Source of the DNA: CBDBON01 sp965208395
GTDB lineage: Bacteria > Chloroflexota > Dehalococcoidia > Lucifugimonadales > CBDBON01
NCBI GenBank assembly: GCA_965208395.1
Contig: CBDBON010000001.1
Span: forward strand, 124,001 to 188,000
Direction: 5' to 3'
DNA: 64,000 nt
Below, in pieces: positions 34,698-43,620 of the stretch. The notes beneath the pieces were generated by a model. That model ran no database searches. It was not told the origin of the DNA and worked only from the letters and a program-made list of their open reading frames with translations. Position 1 is the stretch's first letter, and each line of letters opens with the position of its first letter. A program made the translations under genes and the position numbers.

Positions 34698-35929
34698 CGC
34701 CCACCTCCCACCGCTGCCAACTCGTACACCTCCAGGGAGCGGCGCTCCACTTGGCCCACAGGGATCTGCACCGCCACGGCTTCCTTACGAGGACGATCAT
34801 CGCCGCCGGGCAGTCCGTCCCACTGGCCCGGCAGTGTGAGGCGCTGACCGGTCCGCTGGGCTTGGGGATGCACCGCCAGCCGCACGTCGCCCGACCAGAC
34901 CTCCACCGTACCGGCCCGCACACCCACCTGGACCGTCGAACCCGCCCAGCTCCAGGGCACGCCGTAGCGAGACCTCTCCCAGTGGACGTAGCCGTCCCTG
35001 GCCACCTTCCGCTCCTCCCGCATGTAGGGCGCAAGGCCCGAACGCGGCGGCAGGCTGCCCAGGTGGGCGAGCTCCTCAGCCAGCATCTCTCGGGGGACCC
35101 GGTGCGTCGTCCCATGGACTCGCCGATTGGCCACCGCATCGCACCACTCCAGGGCCTGGCGGTTCATGTCTGCGTCGTCGGTGAAGCGGACACCGGGCCA
35201 CAGGTTGCCCCGGACGTACTTCACGCCGCTCTCCACCTTGCCCTTCGTCTGCGCTCGGTAGGGTCGGCACAGACGGAGGTCGAAGCCCATTCGCAGTGAG
35301 AAGTCCAGCATCCGGCTGTTCCACTCCGGCCTGCCCTCCCTGTCACGCCCCAGGACCACCACCTTGGCGTTGTCGTACAGGCAGCGGCGGGGAACACCAC
35401 CGAAGTACTCGAAGGCGTTCAGATGGCACCTGATGAAGGTCGCCACGTCGGCGCGCCGGACGAACTCCACGTAGATGGTCCGAGACCAGCTCAGCACCAT
35501 CACGAAGGCCCAGACCCGGTGCTTGCGCCCGTCCTCTCCGACATAGGCGAAGCTGCCCCAGTCCACCTGTGCCTGCTCGCCTGGCGCCGTCTCGAACCGC
35601 ACCGTCGCACGGGGCTGACGCGGCCGACGCCGAGGCCGCACGTAGTTGGTCAGCGTCGGATAGCTGCCGTCGTAGCCCAACTCCCGGATCTCCCGCAGCA
35701 GCACCACGCAGTTGTCCACTCCCGCCGACAGCCGACCATCTATGTGACCCTTGTATGGGTCCAGCTTCGACCCCTGCTTCTCTCGCCGCTTGGCCTTGGG
35801 CACCTCGTCGGAGCGCACGTACTTGCGCACGGTGTTCCGGGAAATCCCCAACTCCCTCGATATCCCTCGGATCGAGCTTCCATCGCCCTTCAACTCGTAT
35901 AACTCTCTCACTAACCCACCTCCTATCAT
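34694..35929 (-). CDS. istA: IS21 transposase
   Basis: A 411-residue DDE transposase. The N-terminal helix-turn-helix is SIRGISRELGISRNTVRKYV. The catalytic residues lie in QAQVDWGSF (first D), CLYDNAKVVVLG (second D) and KGKVESGVKYVRGN (E). The C-terminal beta-barrel domain follows. It appears full-length and undamaged. Confidence 0.95.
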   Translation of the reverse strand: MIGGGLVRELYELKGDGSSIRGISRELGISRNTVRKYVRSDEVPKAKRREKQGSKLDPYKGHIDGRLSAGVDNCVVLLREIRELGYDGSYPTLTNYVRPRRRPRQPRATVRFETAPGEQAQVDWGSFAYVGEDGRKHRVWAFVMVLSWSRTIYVEFVRRADVATFIRCHLNAFEYFGGVPRRCLYDNAKVVVLGRDREGRPEWNSRMLDFSLRMGFDLRLCRPYRAQTKGKVESGVKYVRGNLWPGVRFTDDADMNRQALEWCDAVANRRVHGTTHRVPREMLAEELAHLGSLPPRSGLAPYMREERKVARDGYVHWERSRYGVPWSWAGSTVQVGVRAGTVEVWSGDVRLAVHPQAQRTGQRLTLPGQWDGLPGGDDRPRKEAVAVQIPVGQVERRSLEVYELAAVGGGR

Positions 35930-36037
35930 TTGACTTGCTGCACCTCCTAATCGGTTTCCCGACGAAGATGCGTCCGCTATCGGGGTGGGTCAATTCCAAA
36001 TTAGCGCTACTGGGTCAGTTTAGAGTTAGCACTAACA

Positions 36038-36080
36038 CTCCCCCAGGCTCCGCGGGGGTAGATGTGAGATGGGGGGCCCA
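36038..36080. repeat. Type A hairpin repeat split by the IS21 element
   Basis: CTCCCCCAGGCTCCGCGGGG and then TAGATGTGAGATGGGGGG, a type A repeat whose left part (CGCCTCTCC) lies across the insertion at 33784-33791. A related short hairpin TCCCGC-GAAG-GCGGGA is at 33716-33731, in the order seen at 5496-5584. Confidence 0.65.
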
Positions 36081-36246
36081 CAAGCCTGAACAGATACAAC
36101 CGCGCCTTGACAGAGCGAACATGCGTGCTATAATGTTGCATCGCGACCTGAAGCCACCGACCAACGGTTCTGTCTCCTCCCCTCCCTCCGGAACCGCGTG
36201 AGAGATTGGGGCAGGAAGGCCTGGAGCAACCGTCCCGGCTGCCTGA

Positions 36247-36405
36247 ATGCTACACTTTTGGCACACTTTGACACACATATATATAGAGAGGTTCACCCTA
36301 GTCCCTCTCCCCCGTCCGCGGGGGAAGATACAGATGGGAGTCCCCCCTTCCCCCTGTCATTGAAAATGTCCCAAAATGACGCACATAAATATATAGGGAC
36401 AGCCC
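36247..36405 (-). repeat. Composite intergenic repeat, arm-hairpin-arm, copy 1
   Basis: On the minus strand: an AT-rich arm CCTATATATTTATGTGCGTC and ATTTTGGGACATTTT (36403-36364), a GC hairpin around CCCATCTGTATCTTCCCCC (about 36345-36307), and a second AT-rich arm CTATATATATGTGTGTCAAA and GTGTGCCAAAAGTGTAG (36288-36249). The same three parts recur in the same order at 50099-50301. It lies directly upstream of the DipZ-like gene. Confidence 0.7.
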
Positions 36406-36443
36406 GGATCGCGCCGCTGCGGGTCAATCGGTCACTGCCACGC

Positions 36444-37757
36444 ATGGGGCTGACTATCCTCCGAGCCGGTATCGCTTCGATGGTCATGGCCACGCTTGCC
36501 CTGGCGTCGGCCGGGTGCGACGGCGCCGATACGGCGCCGCCCGCGGGCGGTGAAGCAAAGCCTACACTGGTGCCAGACCTCAGCGTAAAGGCCGCCGCCT
36601 CCGGCGCCGGTGAGCCCGGTCTCGATACTCCCCCGCCGACCGTCCCCTCCGGCGTCGTCAGGGCGCCAAGGACGACCTCTGGGCCCGGCCTGGTCGTCTC
36701 GGGGCTCGTGCGCAAAGACCAGCCCGCGCCGGAGCTGCATGGTGCCGGCGGGTGGCTCAACTCGGAGCCCTTCACGCTGGCGCAGAGGCGCGGCAGCGTC
36801 GTCCTGGTCGACTTCTGGACATACTCATGCGTCAACTGCCTGCGGACTCTGCCCTATCTGCGGTCGTGGCACGAGAAGTATGCCGGAAGCGGACTGGTGG
36901 TCCTCGGAGTCCACTCGCCCGAGTTCGAGTTCGAGAAGCGCCTGGAGAACCTGTCGGCGGCTACGGATGAGCTGTCGATAGAGTATCCGGTGGTGCAGGA
37001 CAACGACTTCACGATCTGGCGGGCGTTCGACAACCAGTTCTGGCCCGCCAAGTACCTGATAGATGGTCAGGGCACGATCCGGTACCTGCGGCACGGTGAG
37101 GGTGCCTATGAGGAGACGGAGGACACGATACGCGAGCTGCTGACCGAGGCCGGGTTCGACGTGACTGGCATACCGGCCCATACGGAGCCGCCGCCGGTCA
37201 TCGACCCGGGCATCAGGCTCATACGCGAGACCGGGGCCGCCCTGACCCGGGAGCTCTACGCCGGGTTCAGCCGCAATCAGAGCGCGGTCGAGGACTTCAG
37301 CCGTCCGTGGGTGCTGCACACCGAGTTCTACGAGCAGCCCGGATCGGAGGTGCTCTACAGCGATCCGGGACAGCACGAGAACGGGTATCTGTACCTGGAG
37401 GGCCTGTGGCGAAACGAGCCGGAGAGCCTGGTGCATGCGCGAGAGACCGCCGACCACACCGACTACGTCGGGCTCAAGTTCTTCGGGACGAGCGCCAACG
37501 CGGTGATGGCGCCTGGGCCGGCAGGAACGGTGCGGGTGCGGGTCACGATGGACGGCGCTCCCGTGCCGCGGGAAGCGGCAGGAGCCGATCTGCTGTTCGA
37601 CTCCGGAGGCGACAGCTACGTCGACGTCGATGCGTCCCGGATGTACCGGCTGGTGGAGACGCCGGAGTACGGCGGACGAGAGCTCCGGCTCTCGACAACG
37701 GTGGCGGGTTTGGAGGTCTACACATTCACCTTCGGCAGCTACGAGAAGGGGCCCTAG
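36444..37757 (+). CDS. DipZ/TlpA-like thioredoxin-fold lipoprotein
   Basis: A 437-residue extracytoplasmic thiol-disulfide protein. A signal peptide ends in LASAGC (lipid cysteine C25) and a low-complexity linker follows. A thioredoxin domain of TlpA type has its redox motif in FWTYSC129VNC132 and a cis-Pro region FWPAKYLID. The C-terminal 160 residues resemble the carbohydrate-binding-like domain at the end of DipZ. ATG 36444 gives the signal peptide but has no clear ribosome site. It may keep thiols reduced outside the membrane; ccmH/ccmF are 8 kb away. Confidence 0.85.
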   Translation: MGLTILRAGIASMVMATLALASAGCDGADTAPPAGGEAKPTLVPDLSVKAAASGAGEPGLDTPPPTVPSGVVRAPRTTSGPGLVVSGLVRKDQPAPELHGAGGWLNSEPFTLAQRRGSVVLVDFWTYSCVNCLRTLPYLRSWHEKYAGSGLVVLGVHSPEFEFEKRLENLSAATDELSIEYPVVQDNDFTIWRAFDNQFWPAKYLIDGQGTIRYLRHGEGAYEETEDTIRELLTEAGFDVTGIPAHTEPPPVIDPGIRLIRETGAALTRELYAGFSRNQSAVEDFSRPWVLHTEFYEQPGSEVLYSDPGQHENGYLYLEGLWRNEPESLVHARETADHTDYVGLKFFGTSANAVMAPGPAGTVRVRVTMDGAPVPREAAGADLLFDSGGDSYVDVDASRMYRLVETPEYGGRELRLSTTVAGLEVYTFTFGSYEKGP

Positions 37758-37802
37758 CTACCGTGGTGCGTCGGGCTCACCACGAGCTATGTCCTCTCGG
37801 GT

Positions 37803-37829
37803 CCGTTCGCCCTGAGCCTGTCGAAGGGT
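37803..37829. repeat. Dispersed repeat, type C
   Basis: CGTTCGCCCTGAGCCTGTCG followed by AAGGG. A longer, inverted version with the same core (GGCCTGAGC, TTGTCGAAA, GCACAGGCCGAACGG) is at 50409-50494. Repeats with this core are widespread in bacteria; no coding role is seen. Confidence 0.6.
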
Positions 37830-37834
37830 TGGCC

Positions 37835-38794
37835 CTAGCCCACCGTCTCTCTGAACCGCCTCAGCGCGTCGATGTGCTGCTCGACCGAAGTCATCCCCGC
37901 GCCGGCGGAGCTGACCGCGAGGTGGGTGGCGCCGACCCTCCTCCACTGCGCCGCCTGGCGTGCCCACTCTCCGGGGTCTGAGTCGGCCAGCGAGATCGAA
38001 CCCTCGATGCCCACGTCGTCGATCTCGCGCCCCTCCTCCCGGATGTAGCCGTGGAGCGTCGAGATCGCCTCGGCTGCGCCGGTATCGAGCCCCAGAGACG
38101 GGAACCACCCGTCGGCCATCCTGGCGATGCGTCTCAGCACCCGGTCGCCGTCTGCCGCCGGCCCCGCGGACGTGCCGGCGCGGTCTCCTATCCAGATGGC
38201 GCCCGGCCCGCCGCCGATCCATATCGGGATCGGTCTCTGGACGGGCAGGGGGTTGAGACCGCTGTCGACTACCGTGTCCCAGCGCCCGTGATAGGTGACG
38301 AGCTCATTCGTCCACAGCGCCCGCATCAGCTCGATCTGCTCCTCGCAGCGGCGCCCCCGCGTTGAGAAGTCCTGGCCCAGGGCGTCGAACTCGACCGCGT
38401 TCCATCCGACGCCTATGCCGAGCCTCAGCCTCCCGCCGCTGACGAGGTCCAGCGTCGCCGCCTGCTTGGCGACGAGCGCCGTCTGCCGCTGCGGCAGGAT
38501 GACCACGCTCGTGGCGAGCACCAGCGTAGTGGTGCGGGCCGCCAGGAAGGCGAAGAGGACGAAGGGATCGTGGAAGGGGTCGAGGTGGTTGTACGGGCCC
38601 TTCCAGCCCGGGCGGCTCCCGGCGTTGGTCCCGAGAACGTGCTCACCCATCTTGATGTGGTCGTAGCCGAGAGACTCGGCGGCCTGCGCGTACTCGGCGA
38701 TGGCGCCGATGTCGCCGCGAAAGACCGGCTCTAGGTGGGGGAGATGCGCTCCGGTTCCTGTTTTCCTGGCGGACGCCGGACTGGTCGTTTGCAT
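37835..38794 (-). CDS. LLM-class (F420- or flavin-dependent) oxidoreductase
   Basis: A 319-residue luciferase-like monooxygenase-fold enzyme, a TIM barrel using F420 or FMN. LDLVSGGRLRLGIGVGWNAVEF and PIPIWIGGGPGAIWIGDRAG are family signatures. ATG 38794 was chosen over 38812 because GGAGG lies nine bases before it. The SAR202 clade is known for expansions of flavin monooxygenases. It follows the Gfo/Idh/MocA gene on the same strand. The substrate is not predictable. Confidence 0.87.
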   Translation of the reverse strand: MQTTSPASARKTGTGAHLPHLEPVFRGDIGAIAEYAQAAESLGYDHIKMGEHVLGTNAGSRPGWKGPYNHLDPFHDPFVLFAFLAARTTTLVLATSVVILPQRQTALVAKQAATLDLVSGGRLRLGIGVGWNAVEFDALGQDFSTRGRRCEEQIELMRALWTNELVTYHGRWDTVVDSGLNPLPVQRPIPIWIGGGPGAIWIGDRAGTSAGPAADGDRVLRRIARMADGWFPSLGLDTGAAEAISTLHGYIREEGREIDDVGIEGSISLADSDPGEWARQAAQWRRVGATHLAVSSAGAGMTSVEQHIDALRRFRETVG

Positions 38795-38836
38795 GGCGGC
38801 AGCCTCCATCACTTGGACGGCCTCTGCGGCGAGGCT

Positions 38837-40033
38837 CTAGAGGAGACCCTCGTAGGTTCCGAGGGCCCGGAGAGAATCGGTGTCGCGTCCCAGACGGCGG
38901 TCCTCGACCTCCAGCCACTCGTAGTAGGGACGCGGCATCGGAACCGGGTCTTCGAGTCCGTTCTCGCGGCGCCATCGCAGCAGAGGGTGGTCTCGCGGGG
39001 TCTGGGGCAGCTCCACCCGTCTGCCATAGGCGGCTGACTCGAAGATCCCCAGGGCTATCTCCAGCTCGTGGCGTCCCTCGTCGCCGCTGCAAGGGTGGTC
39101 GTGATCGTTGCTCAGAGCGCGAACGAGCTCCTCCACGTACCAGTCCTCGCTGGCGAGCGGGCCCATCGACGGATCGTAGTGCGGAGGATAGATCGGCGGC
39201 AGGAGCTGCCACTCGGCGCGCTCGCCGCCGGGCGCGTAGTCGGCGTGCGGCAGCCACCAGGCGCCGCCGTTCCACTGGAGCCTGCCCTCCGTCCCGCAGA
39301 ACTCCAGCATGTGCCCATCGCGCTTCACGCTCGGCAGACGGTGCTGGAGCAGCGTCGCGAAGAGGCTGTCGTCGAACTGCAGCGTCGCGACGATATCCTC
39401 CCCGACGATCGTTCCCATGCCTGTGGGCGCGGGCAGGACGTCGGCTGGAGTGACCGGCCGTCCGTCTGTCAGCACGGAGGCGACCACGCTGCGGGCTTTG
39501 CCGGTGACCTTCAGCATGTCGCTTATCAGGTGACCTCCGACGTTTAAGAGCCCGTATGCGCCGTAGTACCCTTGGCTCCCCGCGTAGACGTAGCGCAGCT
39601 CCCCGATGCGTCCCTCCTCCAGCGCCGCGATGACCGCGCGCATGTTCGAGCCCACGCTGGACTGGTGGTGCACCGCTATTCGCGCGCCCTTCTCCTTCGC
39701 CTTGGCCACCATGGCGTCGGCCTGTTCGAGGTCGCCGCACATCGGCTTCTCCACGTCGATGGCTACCCCGTGCTCCAGCGCCCTCATCGACAGCTCGTAG
39801 TGAAACTCCGTTCCGGTGCCGATCACCACTATGTCGGGCTCTGAGGCAACGATCATATCGTCCAGGTCGGTGAAGCGAGCGGGGACGCCGAGCTCGTCGC
39901 CCGCCCGGTTCAGCCGGTCGGGAAGCAGATCGCACAGCGCCACCACTTCGGTGCTGGGATGGGCTTGGTACGCTTTTGCGATCACCGGGCCGCGGTCCCT
40001 GCAGCCCAGTATGGCCACCTTGAATCTTCTCAC
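38837..40033 (-). CDS. Gfo/Idh/MocA family oxidoreductase
   Basis: A 398-residue NAD(P)-dependent oxidoreductase. The N-terminal Rossmann fold begins KVAILGCRDRGPVIAKAY; the catalytic lysine is in VEKPMCGDLEQAD, and a conserved GGHLISDML lies where the active-site histidine is expected. Substrates in this family are mostly sugars or inositols. The start is GTG 40033. A strong hairpin separates it from the peptide-binding protein upstream. Confidence 0.88.
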   Translation of the reverse strand: MRRFKVAILGCRDRGPVIAKAYQAHPSTEVVALCDLLPDRLNRAGDELGVPARFTDLDDMIVASEPDIVVIGTGTEFHYELSMRALEHGVAIDVEKPMCGDLEQADAMVAKAKEKGARIAVHHQSSVGSNMRAVIAALEEGRIGELRYVYAGSQGYYGAYGLLNVGGHLISDMLKVTGKARSVVASVLTDGRPVTPADVLPAPTGMGTIVGEDIVATLQFDDSLFATLLQHRLPSVKRDGHMLEFCGTEGRLQWNGGAWWLPHADYAPGGERAEWQLLPPIYPPHYDPSMGPLASEDWYVEELVRALSNDHDHPCSGDEGRHELEIALGIFESAAYGRRVELPQTPRDHPLLRWRRENGLEDPVPMPRPYYEWLEVEDRRLGRDTDSLRALGTYEGLL

Positions 40034-40061
40034 GGCGGTGCGTGTCCTTCTGTTAGACAGA

Positions 40062-40091
40062 GATGGGGGCGTAGATTCCTACGCCCCCATC
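40062..40091 (-). terminator. Perfect 13-bp hairpin
   Basis: GATGGGGGCGTAG, loop ATTC, CTACGCCCCCATC. It lies 30 bases after the stop of the peptide-binding lipoprotein gene and before the oxidoreductase start. The U-run is poor (TCTGTCTAAC), so termination may be partial. It resembles but is not the type A repeat. Confidence 0.65.
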
Positions 40092-40121
40092 CGCTCTCGA
40101 AGCTACTCTGTCAGGTCTGGA

Positions 40122-41903
40122 CTACTTGTCCAGCCACACACCTTCCATGCTGGGTGGCCTATTCGTCTGGTAGTTCATGACGTAGTTCTGCATGGCGTTG
40201 ATGTCGGCGTAGACCCCGTACCGCGGGTTGGGCGGGTCCTCCTCCCAGAAGATCCTCTGGATCTCTGCGACGATCTCCTCGGCCTCCTCGCGTGTCTTGG
40301 CCTTGGCGAAGTCCTCGACCAGCTTGTAGCCTCGCTCGTTGCCCCAGCCGCCGTTCCAAGTCTTGCCGATGGTCGGGTCGGCGAGCGGATCGAGACAGCG
40401 GCAGCCGCCCTGGTACAGGTGCCAGCCGCCCTGATCCGGGGGCTTGTCCAGGTTGGCTACCTTCCGGGATATCAGAGCGCCCCAGTCGGTCACTACGAAC
40501 TCGACCTCCGCGCCGATGTCCTCGAGAATCCGCTTGGTTATCAGGGCGGCCGCGTACAGGTCGGGCAGATCAGTGTTGGTCAGCAGGACGATCTTCCCCT
40601 CGAACCCGGTCGCGTCCACCGCCTCTTGCCACAGCCTGCGCGCCTTCTCCAGGTCGGGCTCGGCCCAGTAGTTCTCCGTGTGCGCCTCGGTCGCCCAAGT
40701 CGTGCCGCAGACGAATATGGCGCCGCACAGCTGCCAGAGCTCCTCGTCGCCGTAGATGGCCATGTACTCCTTGACGTCGGTGGCGGCCACGATGGCGAGC
40801 CGGGAGCGCGGATCGTTCATGGGAGGCCACAGCTTGTTGGTGTTCAGCATCGCCTGCCCGGCGCCGTGGAACAGCTGCACCTGCAGGTTTTCTTCGTTCA
40901 GCAGAGTCTCATAGAAGTCGCCCGGAACCCTCTCCACGAAGTCAATCTGTCCCGTCTGAAGTCCCGCCACCTTGGTCGCGGCGTCGGGTACCTCGAGGAA
41001 GGAGATCGTGTCGAGATAGGACAGGCGGGCACCGGCGAAGCCGCTGGTCGGCTCGTCGCGCGGGATGTACGCCGCGTGCCTCTCCAGGTCTATGCGGGCG
41101 CCCGGGCTCCACGCCACATACTGATAGGGCCCGGAGCCCGTGTAGTCGGTTAGGGTCTCCTCGTCGCCGACCTCGTCGAGGGTGGCCTTGGGAATGATCC
41201 AGGTCACGCTCTCAGGCCCGAGCGCCCAGTAGTCCACCCAGAGGCCGAAGGGCTTGTTGGCGATTATCTTGAAGGTGTCCGCGTCGACCGCTTGCCACTC
41301 GGGATGCGCCTGATCCCTGAGCATGCCCGGAGTCTGTACCTGGGTGATCCACCGATCGAGCGACGCAATCACGTCGTCGATCGTGACCGGCGCAGGCGCC
41401 CGGAACTGGCCGCTGAAGGTCATATCGGTCCTGATGTCGAAAGTGTACTCCGACGCGTCCGGCGTCACCGACCAGTTGGTTACGAACTGTGGAGTCGGAA
41501 TCTGGTCCGCGTTCATCTCGAACGGGAAGCTATACCAGTGTCGGATGACGTGCTTGACGACCGTGGCCGTGTTCCTCGTGGGGTCCAGGCTGCCGATGCT
41601 GGCGCTGGGCGCCCAGTTGACGTGCCCCCCTTGCTTGGGACCCATCGGCTCATCGGTCATGGTTGTGGACGGCATCGCTGTCGGCGCGACCGCGGGCATC
41701 GCCGTGGCCGCCGGCATGGCGGTTGGAGCCACCGAAGGCGGAACGGCCCTCGCCGCCGTCGGTGTGGGCGGAACGGTCGTCGGAGCCGTGGTGGTAGTCG
41801 TAGTCGTCTCCTCCGCTTCGTCGCCCGCGCAGGCCACTGCTGCGAACAGCGTCATGAGTAGCCCGAGCGCCACGAAGAGCATTAGAGTTTGCGTCCGTTT
41901 CAT
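40122..41903 (-). CDS. ABC transporter substrate-binding lipoprotein (family 5)
   Basis: A 593-residue solute-binding protein of the peptide/nickel/opine type. The signal ends with FAAVACAG (lipid cysteine near residue 25), followed by a 60-residue Thr/Pro/Ala-rich linker that tethers the domain. The SBP_bac_5 core begins NWAPSASIGSLDPTRNTA and contains GSGPYQYVAWSPGARIDLER. ATG 41903 has AAGGAG six bases upstream, better than 41909. No permease or ATPase gene is adjacent, so it is an orphan here. Confidence 0.9.
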   Translation of the reverse strand: MKRTQTLMLFVALGLLMTLFAAVACAGDEAEETTTTTTTAPTTVPPTPTAARAVPPSVAPTAMPAATAMPAVAPTAMPSTTMTDEPMGPKQGGHVNWAPSASIGSLDPTRNTATVVKHVIRHWYSFPFEMNADQIPTPQFVTNWSVTPDASEYTFDIRTDMTFSGQFRAPAPVTIDDVIASLDRWITQVQTPGMLRDQAHPEWQAVDADTFKIIANKPFGLWVDYWALGPESVTWIIPKATLDEVGDEETLTDYTGSGPYQYVAWSPGARIDLERHAAYIPRDEPTSGFAGARLSYLDTISFLEVPDAATKVAGLQTGQIDFVERVPGDFYETLLNEENLQVQLFHGAGQAMLNTNKLWPPMNDPRSRLAIVAATDVKEYMAIYGDEELWQLCGAIFVCGTTWATEAHTENYWAEPDLEKARRLWQEAVDATGFEGKIVLLTNTDLPDLYAAALITKRILEDIGAEVEFVVTDWGALISRKVANLDKPPDQGGWHLYQGGCRCLDPLADPTIGKTWNGGWGNERGYKLVEDFAKAKTREEAEEIVAEIQRIFWEEDPPNPRYGVYADINAMQNYVMNYQTNRPPSMEGVWLDK

Positions 41904-42507
41904 CTCCATCTCCTTGGTTAAAGATCCGAGTCCCTTGATCGCATCTCGCGGTAAGTTAGTCGTTCTGACTCAATCTGTCAAGTCTTGCGAGCTAGGGAGA
42001 AGCGGCCCTTAACCTCTTTACCCGGCCCTGCGGGGGAGCATTTGAGATGGGCCACCCTTCACACTGAAACAGCTATGGGCTGAGACTTAGGCAGTAGGAC
42101 AATCGCTCTTGAGTCACAGACATGCCGCCAATCGTTATCCCCCGCAAAGGCAGGATCTGCCTTGACGGCTGGGAACGCATGTACTGCTATGGGGCGCATG
42201 CCACATGTATGCTCATCCCCCATCTCCGGCGGCCCTTCCTCGAATGTCGCCCCGGGTGATGGCGGACGGGCCCGGGGCTGGGTGCGCCGCCGTCTCCGAG
42301 GGCTGCTCTCAGATATCGCTCCTCACCTTTCACATTCCGTCTCGTCTCCGTCACAAACTGTCCGAAACTGTCACCCGGCCCAGCTATGAATGAGACAAGT
42401 GTGACAGAATGTGACATATTTTGCGTCTTGAGCAGCGGCGGGGACGCCGATAGAATGCGACAGTCGGCGCCGGTGCATCCGTCCCGGTGCTGGAGGAGTC
42501 GGAGCTG
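41904..42507. other. 600-bp intergenic region with repeats, no gene seen
   Basis: The spacer between two divergent genes holds a degenerate type A repeat at about 42018-42055 (CCCGGCCCTGCGGGGGAGC, then GAGATGGGCCACCC) and a related CCCCGCAAAGGCAGG near 42140. At 42348-42418 are several TGTGACA/GTCACA-like words (CCGTCACA, CTGTCACCC, GTGTGACAG, TGTGACATA) that could be regulatory sites for the amidohydrolase gene. Open frames here are not convincing. Confidence 0.5.
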
Positions 42508-43620
42508 ATGAGTACCGTTTTCGACGTACACGCTCATATCTTCCCTCCGCTGGGGAGCCTTCAGCCCGGTGAGGACGAGGCCGCGATGGCTCGCCGGCTC
42601 CGCGCGCACCAGTACCACCAGCACACACGCGGCGGACCCGCCCTGAAGGGCCCGGAGTGGGGCGTCTTCCGGGTTCGCGACAATGTGCAGGTGCACGAGG
42701 CGCTGATGCTCGGGGACGCCGACGGAGAGAGCCGGATGCCTCACGTCGACTTCCGCATAGGCGGCTTCGGGAGGACCGAGTTCACTTGCGACGGCGAGGA
42801 CTACCGGATCCAGTGGTTGCCGGCGACCCTCACCGACTCGTCCGTACCGCCCGATCTGATGGTCGCCCAGATGGACTACGCCGGAGTCGATAGAGCGCTC
42901 ATACAGCGCGATCACCTCTACGGCCGTCTCGACGACTACTTCGCGGAGTGCATGGCCGCACATCCGGGCAGATTCGCCGTCCTTGCTCAGGTCGACGAGT
43001 GGGCCGGCGGGACGCCGGAGCAGCTCGAGCGGGTGCGACGCCAGGTCGAAGAGCTCGGATTCTGCGGCCTCTACTTCGCGACCGAGGCCTTCTTCATGAC
43101 CGACTTCTCGATGGACCTGAACGACCGCAGCCTGGAGCCCCTGTGGGATCTGGTTGGGGAGCTCAACGTTCCGGTCTTCTGGTACATCTCGAACCAGGTG
43201 AGGCCGGTGGAGGAGAGCTACGTCAGGGAGATAGCCGACCTGACCGAATGGGTCCGCAACCACCCCCACATCAGATGCGCGCTGACGCACGCCCTGACCG
43301 ACCCGGTCGACATCCACCCCGATTTGATGAGGCTGCTCCAGAGTCCGAACATGCACATGGAGCTCTTCATGATGGCCTTCACGCTGACGGGAGGGGGGCT
43401 TGCCGTCTCGCCTGACGCCTCCACCACCGTTCTCAGGCTGATCGACGAGCTGGGCGTTGAGAAGCTACTGTGGGGCTCGGACATGCCCTGCTGCGAGCGC
43501 CATCTGCCGTACAGGAGGTGGGTCGATGCGATACGCGGCGCCGGCTTCCTGACCACCGGGCAGCGTGAGGCTATTCTGGGAGGCAATCTCGAAAGGCTGC
43601 TGGCGCGGCCCTCCGTCTAG
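42508..43620 (+). CDS. Amidohydrolase-2 family protein
   Basis: A 370-residue metal-dependent hydrolase or decarboxylase of the amidohydrolase-2 (ACMSD-like) family. The metal motif is FDVHAHIFPP near the N-terminus; a histidine is in CALTHALTD and the aspartate in LLWGSDMPCCERH. ATG 42508 has GGAGGAG nine bases upstream. Stops of this gene and the convergent acetyltransferase overlap in CTAG. The substrate is unknown; aromatic-acid decarboxylation is one option. Confidence 0.85.
   Translation: MSTVFDVHAHIFPPLGSLQPGEDEAAMARRLRAHQYHQHTRGGPALKGPEWGVFRVRDNVQVHEALMLGDADGESRMPHVDFRIGGFGRTEFTCDGEDYRIQWLPATLTDSSVPPDLMVAQMDYAGVDRALIQRDHLYGRLDDYFAECMAAHPGRFAVLAQVDEWAGGTPEQLERVRRQVEELGFCGLYFATEAFFMTDFSMDLNDRSLEPLWDLVGELNVPVFWYISNQVRPVEESYVREIADLTEWVRNHPHIRCALTHALTDPVDIHPDLMRLLQSPNMHMELFMMAFTLTGGGLAVSPDASTTVLRLIDELGVEKLLWGSDMPCCERHLPYRRWVDAIRGAGFLTTGQREAILGGNLERLLARPSV

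Larger units (their letters stand above)
33792..36037 (-). mobile_element. Complete IS21-family insertion sequence
   Basis: An element of about 2246 bp with istA and istB in the IS21 order. The imperfect terminal inverted repeats start TGTCAATGCTAAG (33792) and, on the other strand, TGTTAGTGCTAAC (36037), and each contains two TGACCC boxes (for example near 33812 and 33840), as expected of IS21 multiple transposase-binding repeats. CTCC occurs directly outside both ends (33788-33791 and 36038-36041), a likely 4-bp target duplication. Both genes are open, so it may be active. The insertion lies in a type A hairpin repeat. Confidence 0.9.

Noticed and set aside
36198..36443. N-terminal extension of the DipZ-like protein
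   Set aside because: The extension is translated composite repeat sequence; the signal peptide and lipobox begin at ATG 36444.
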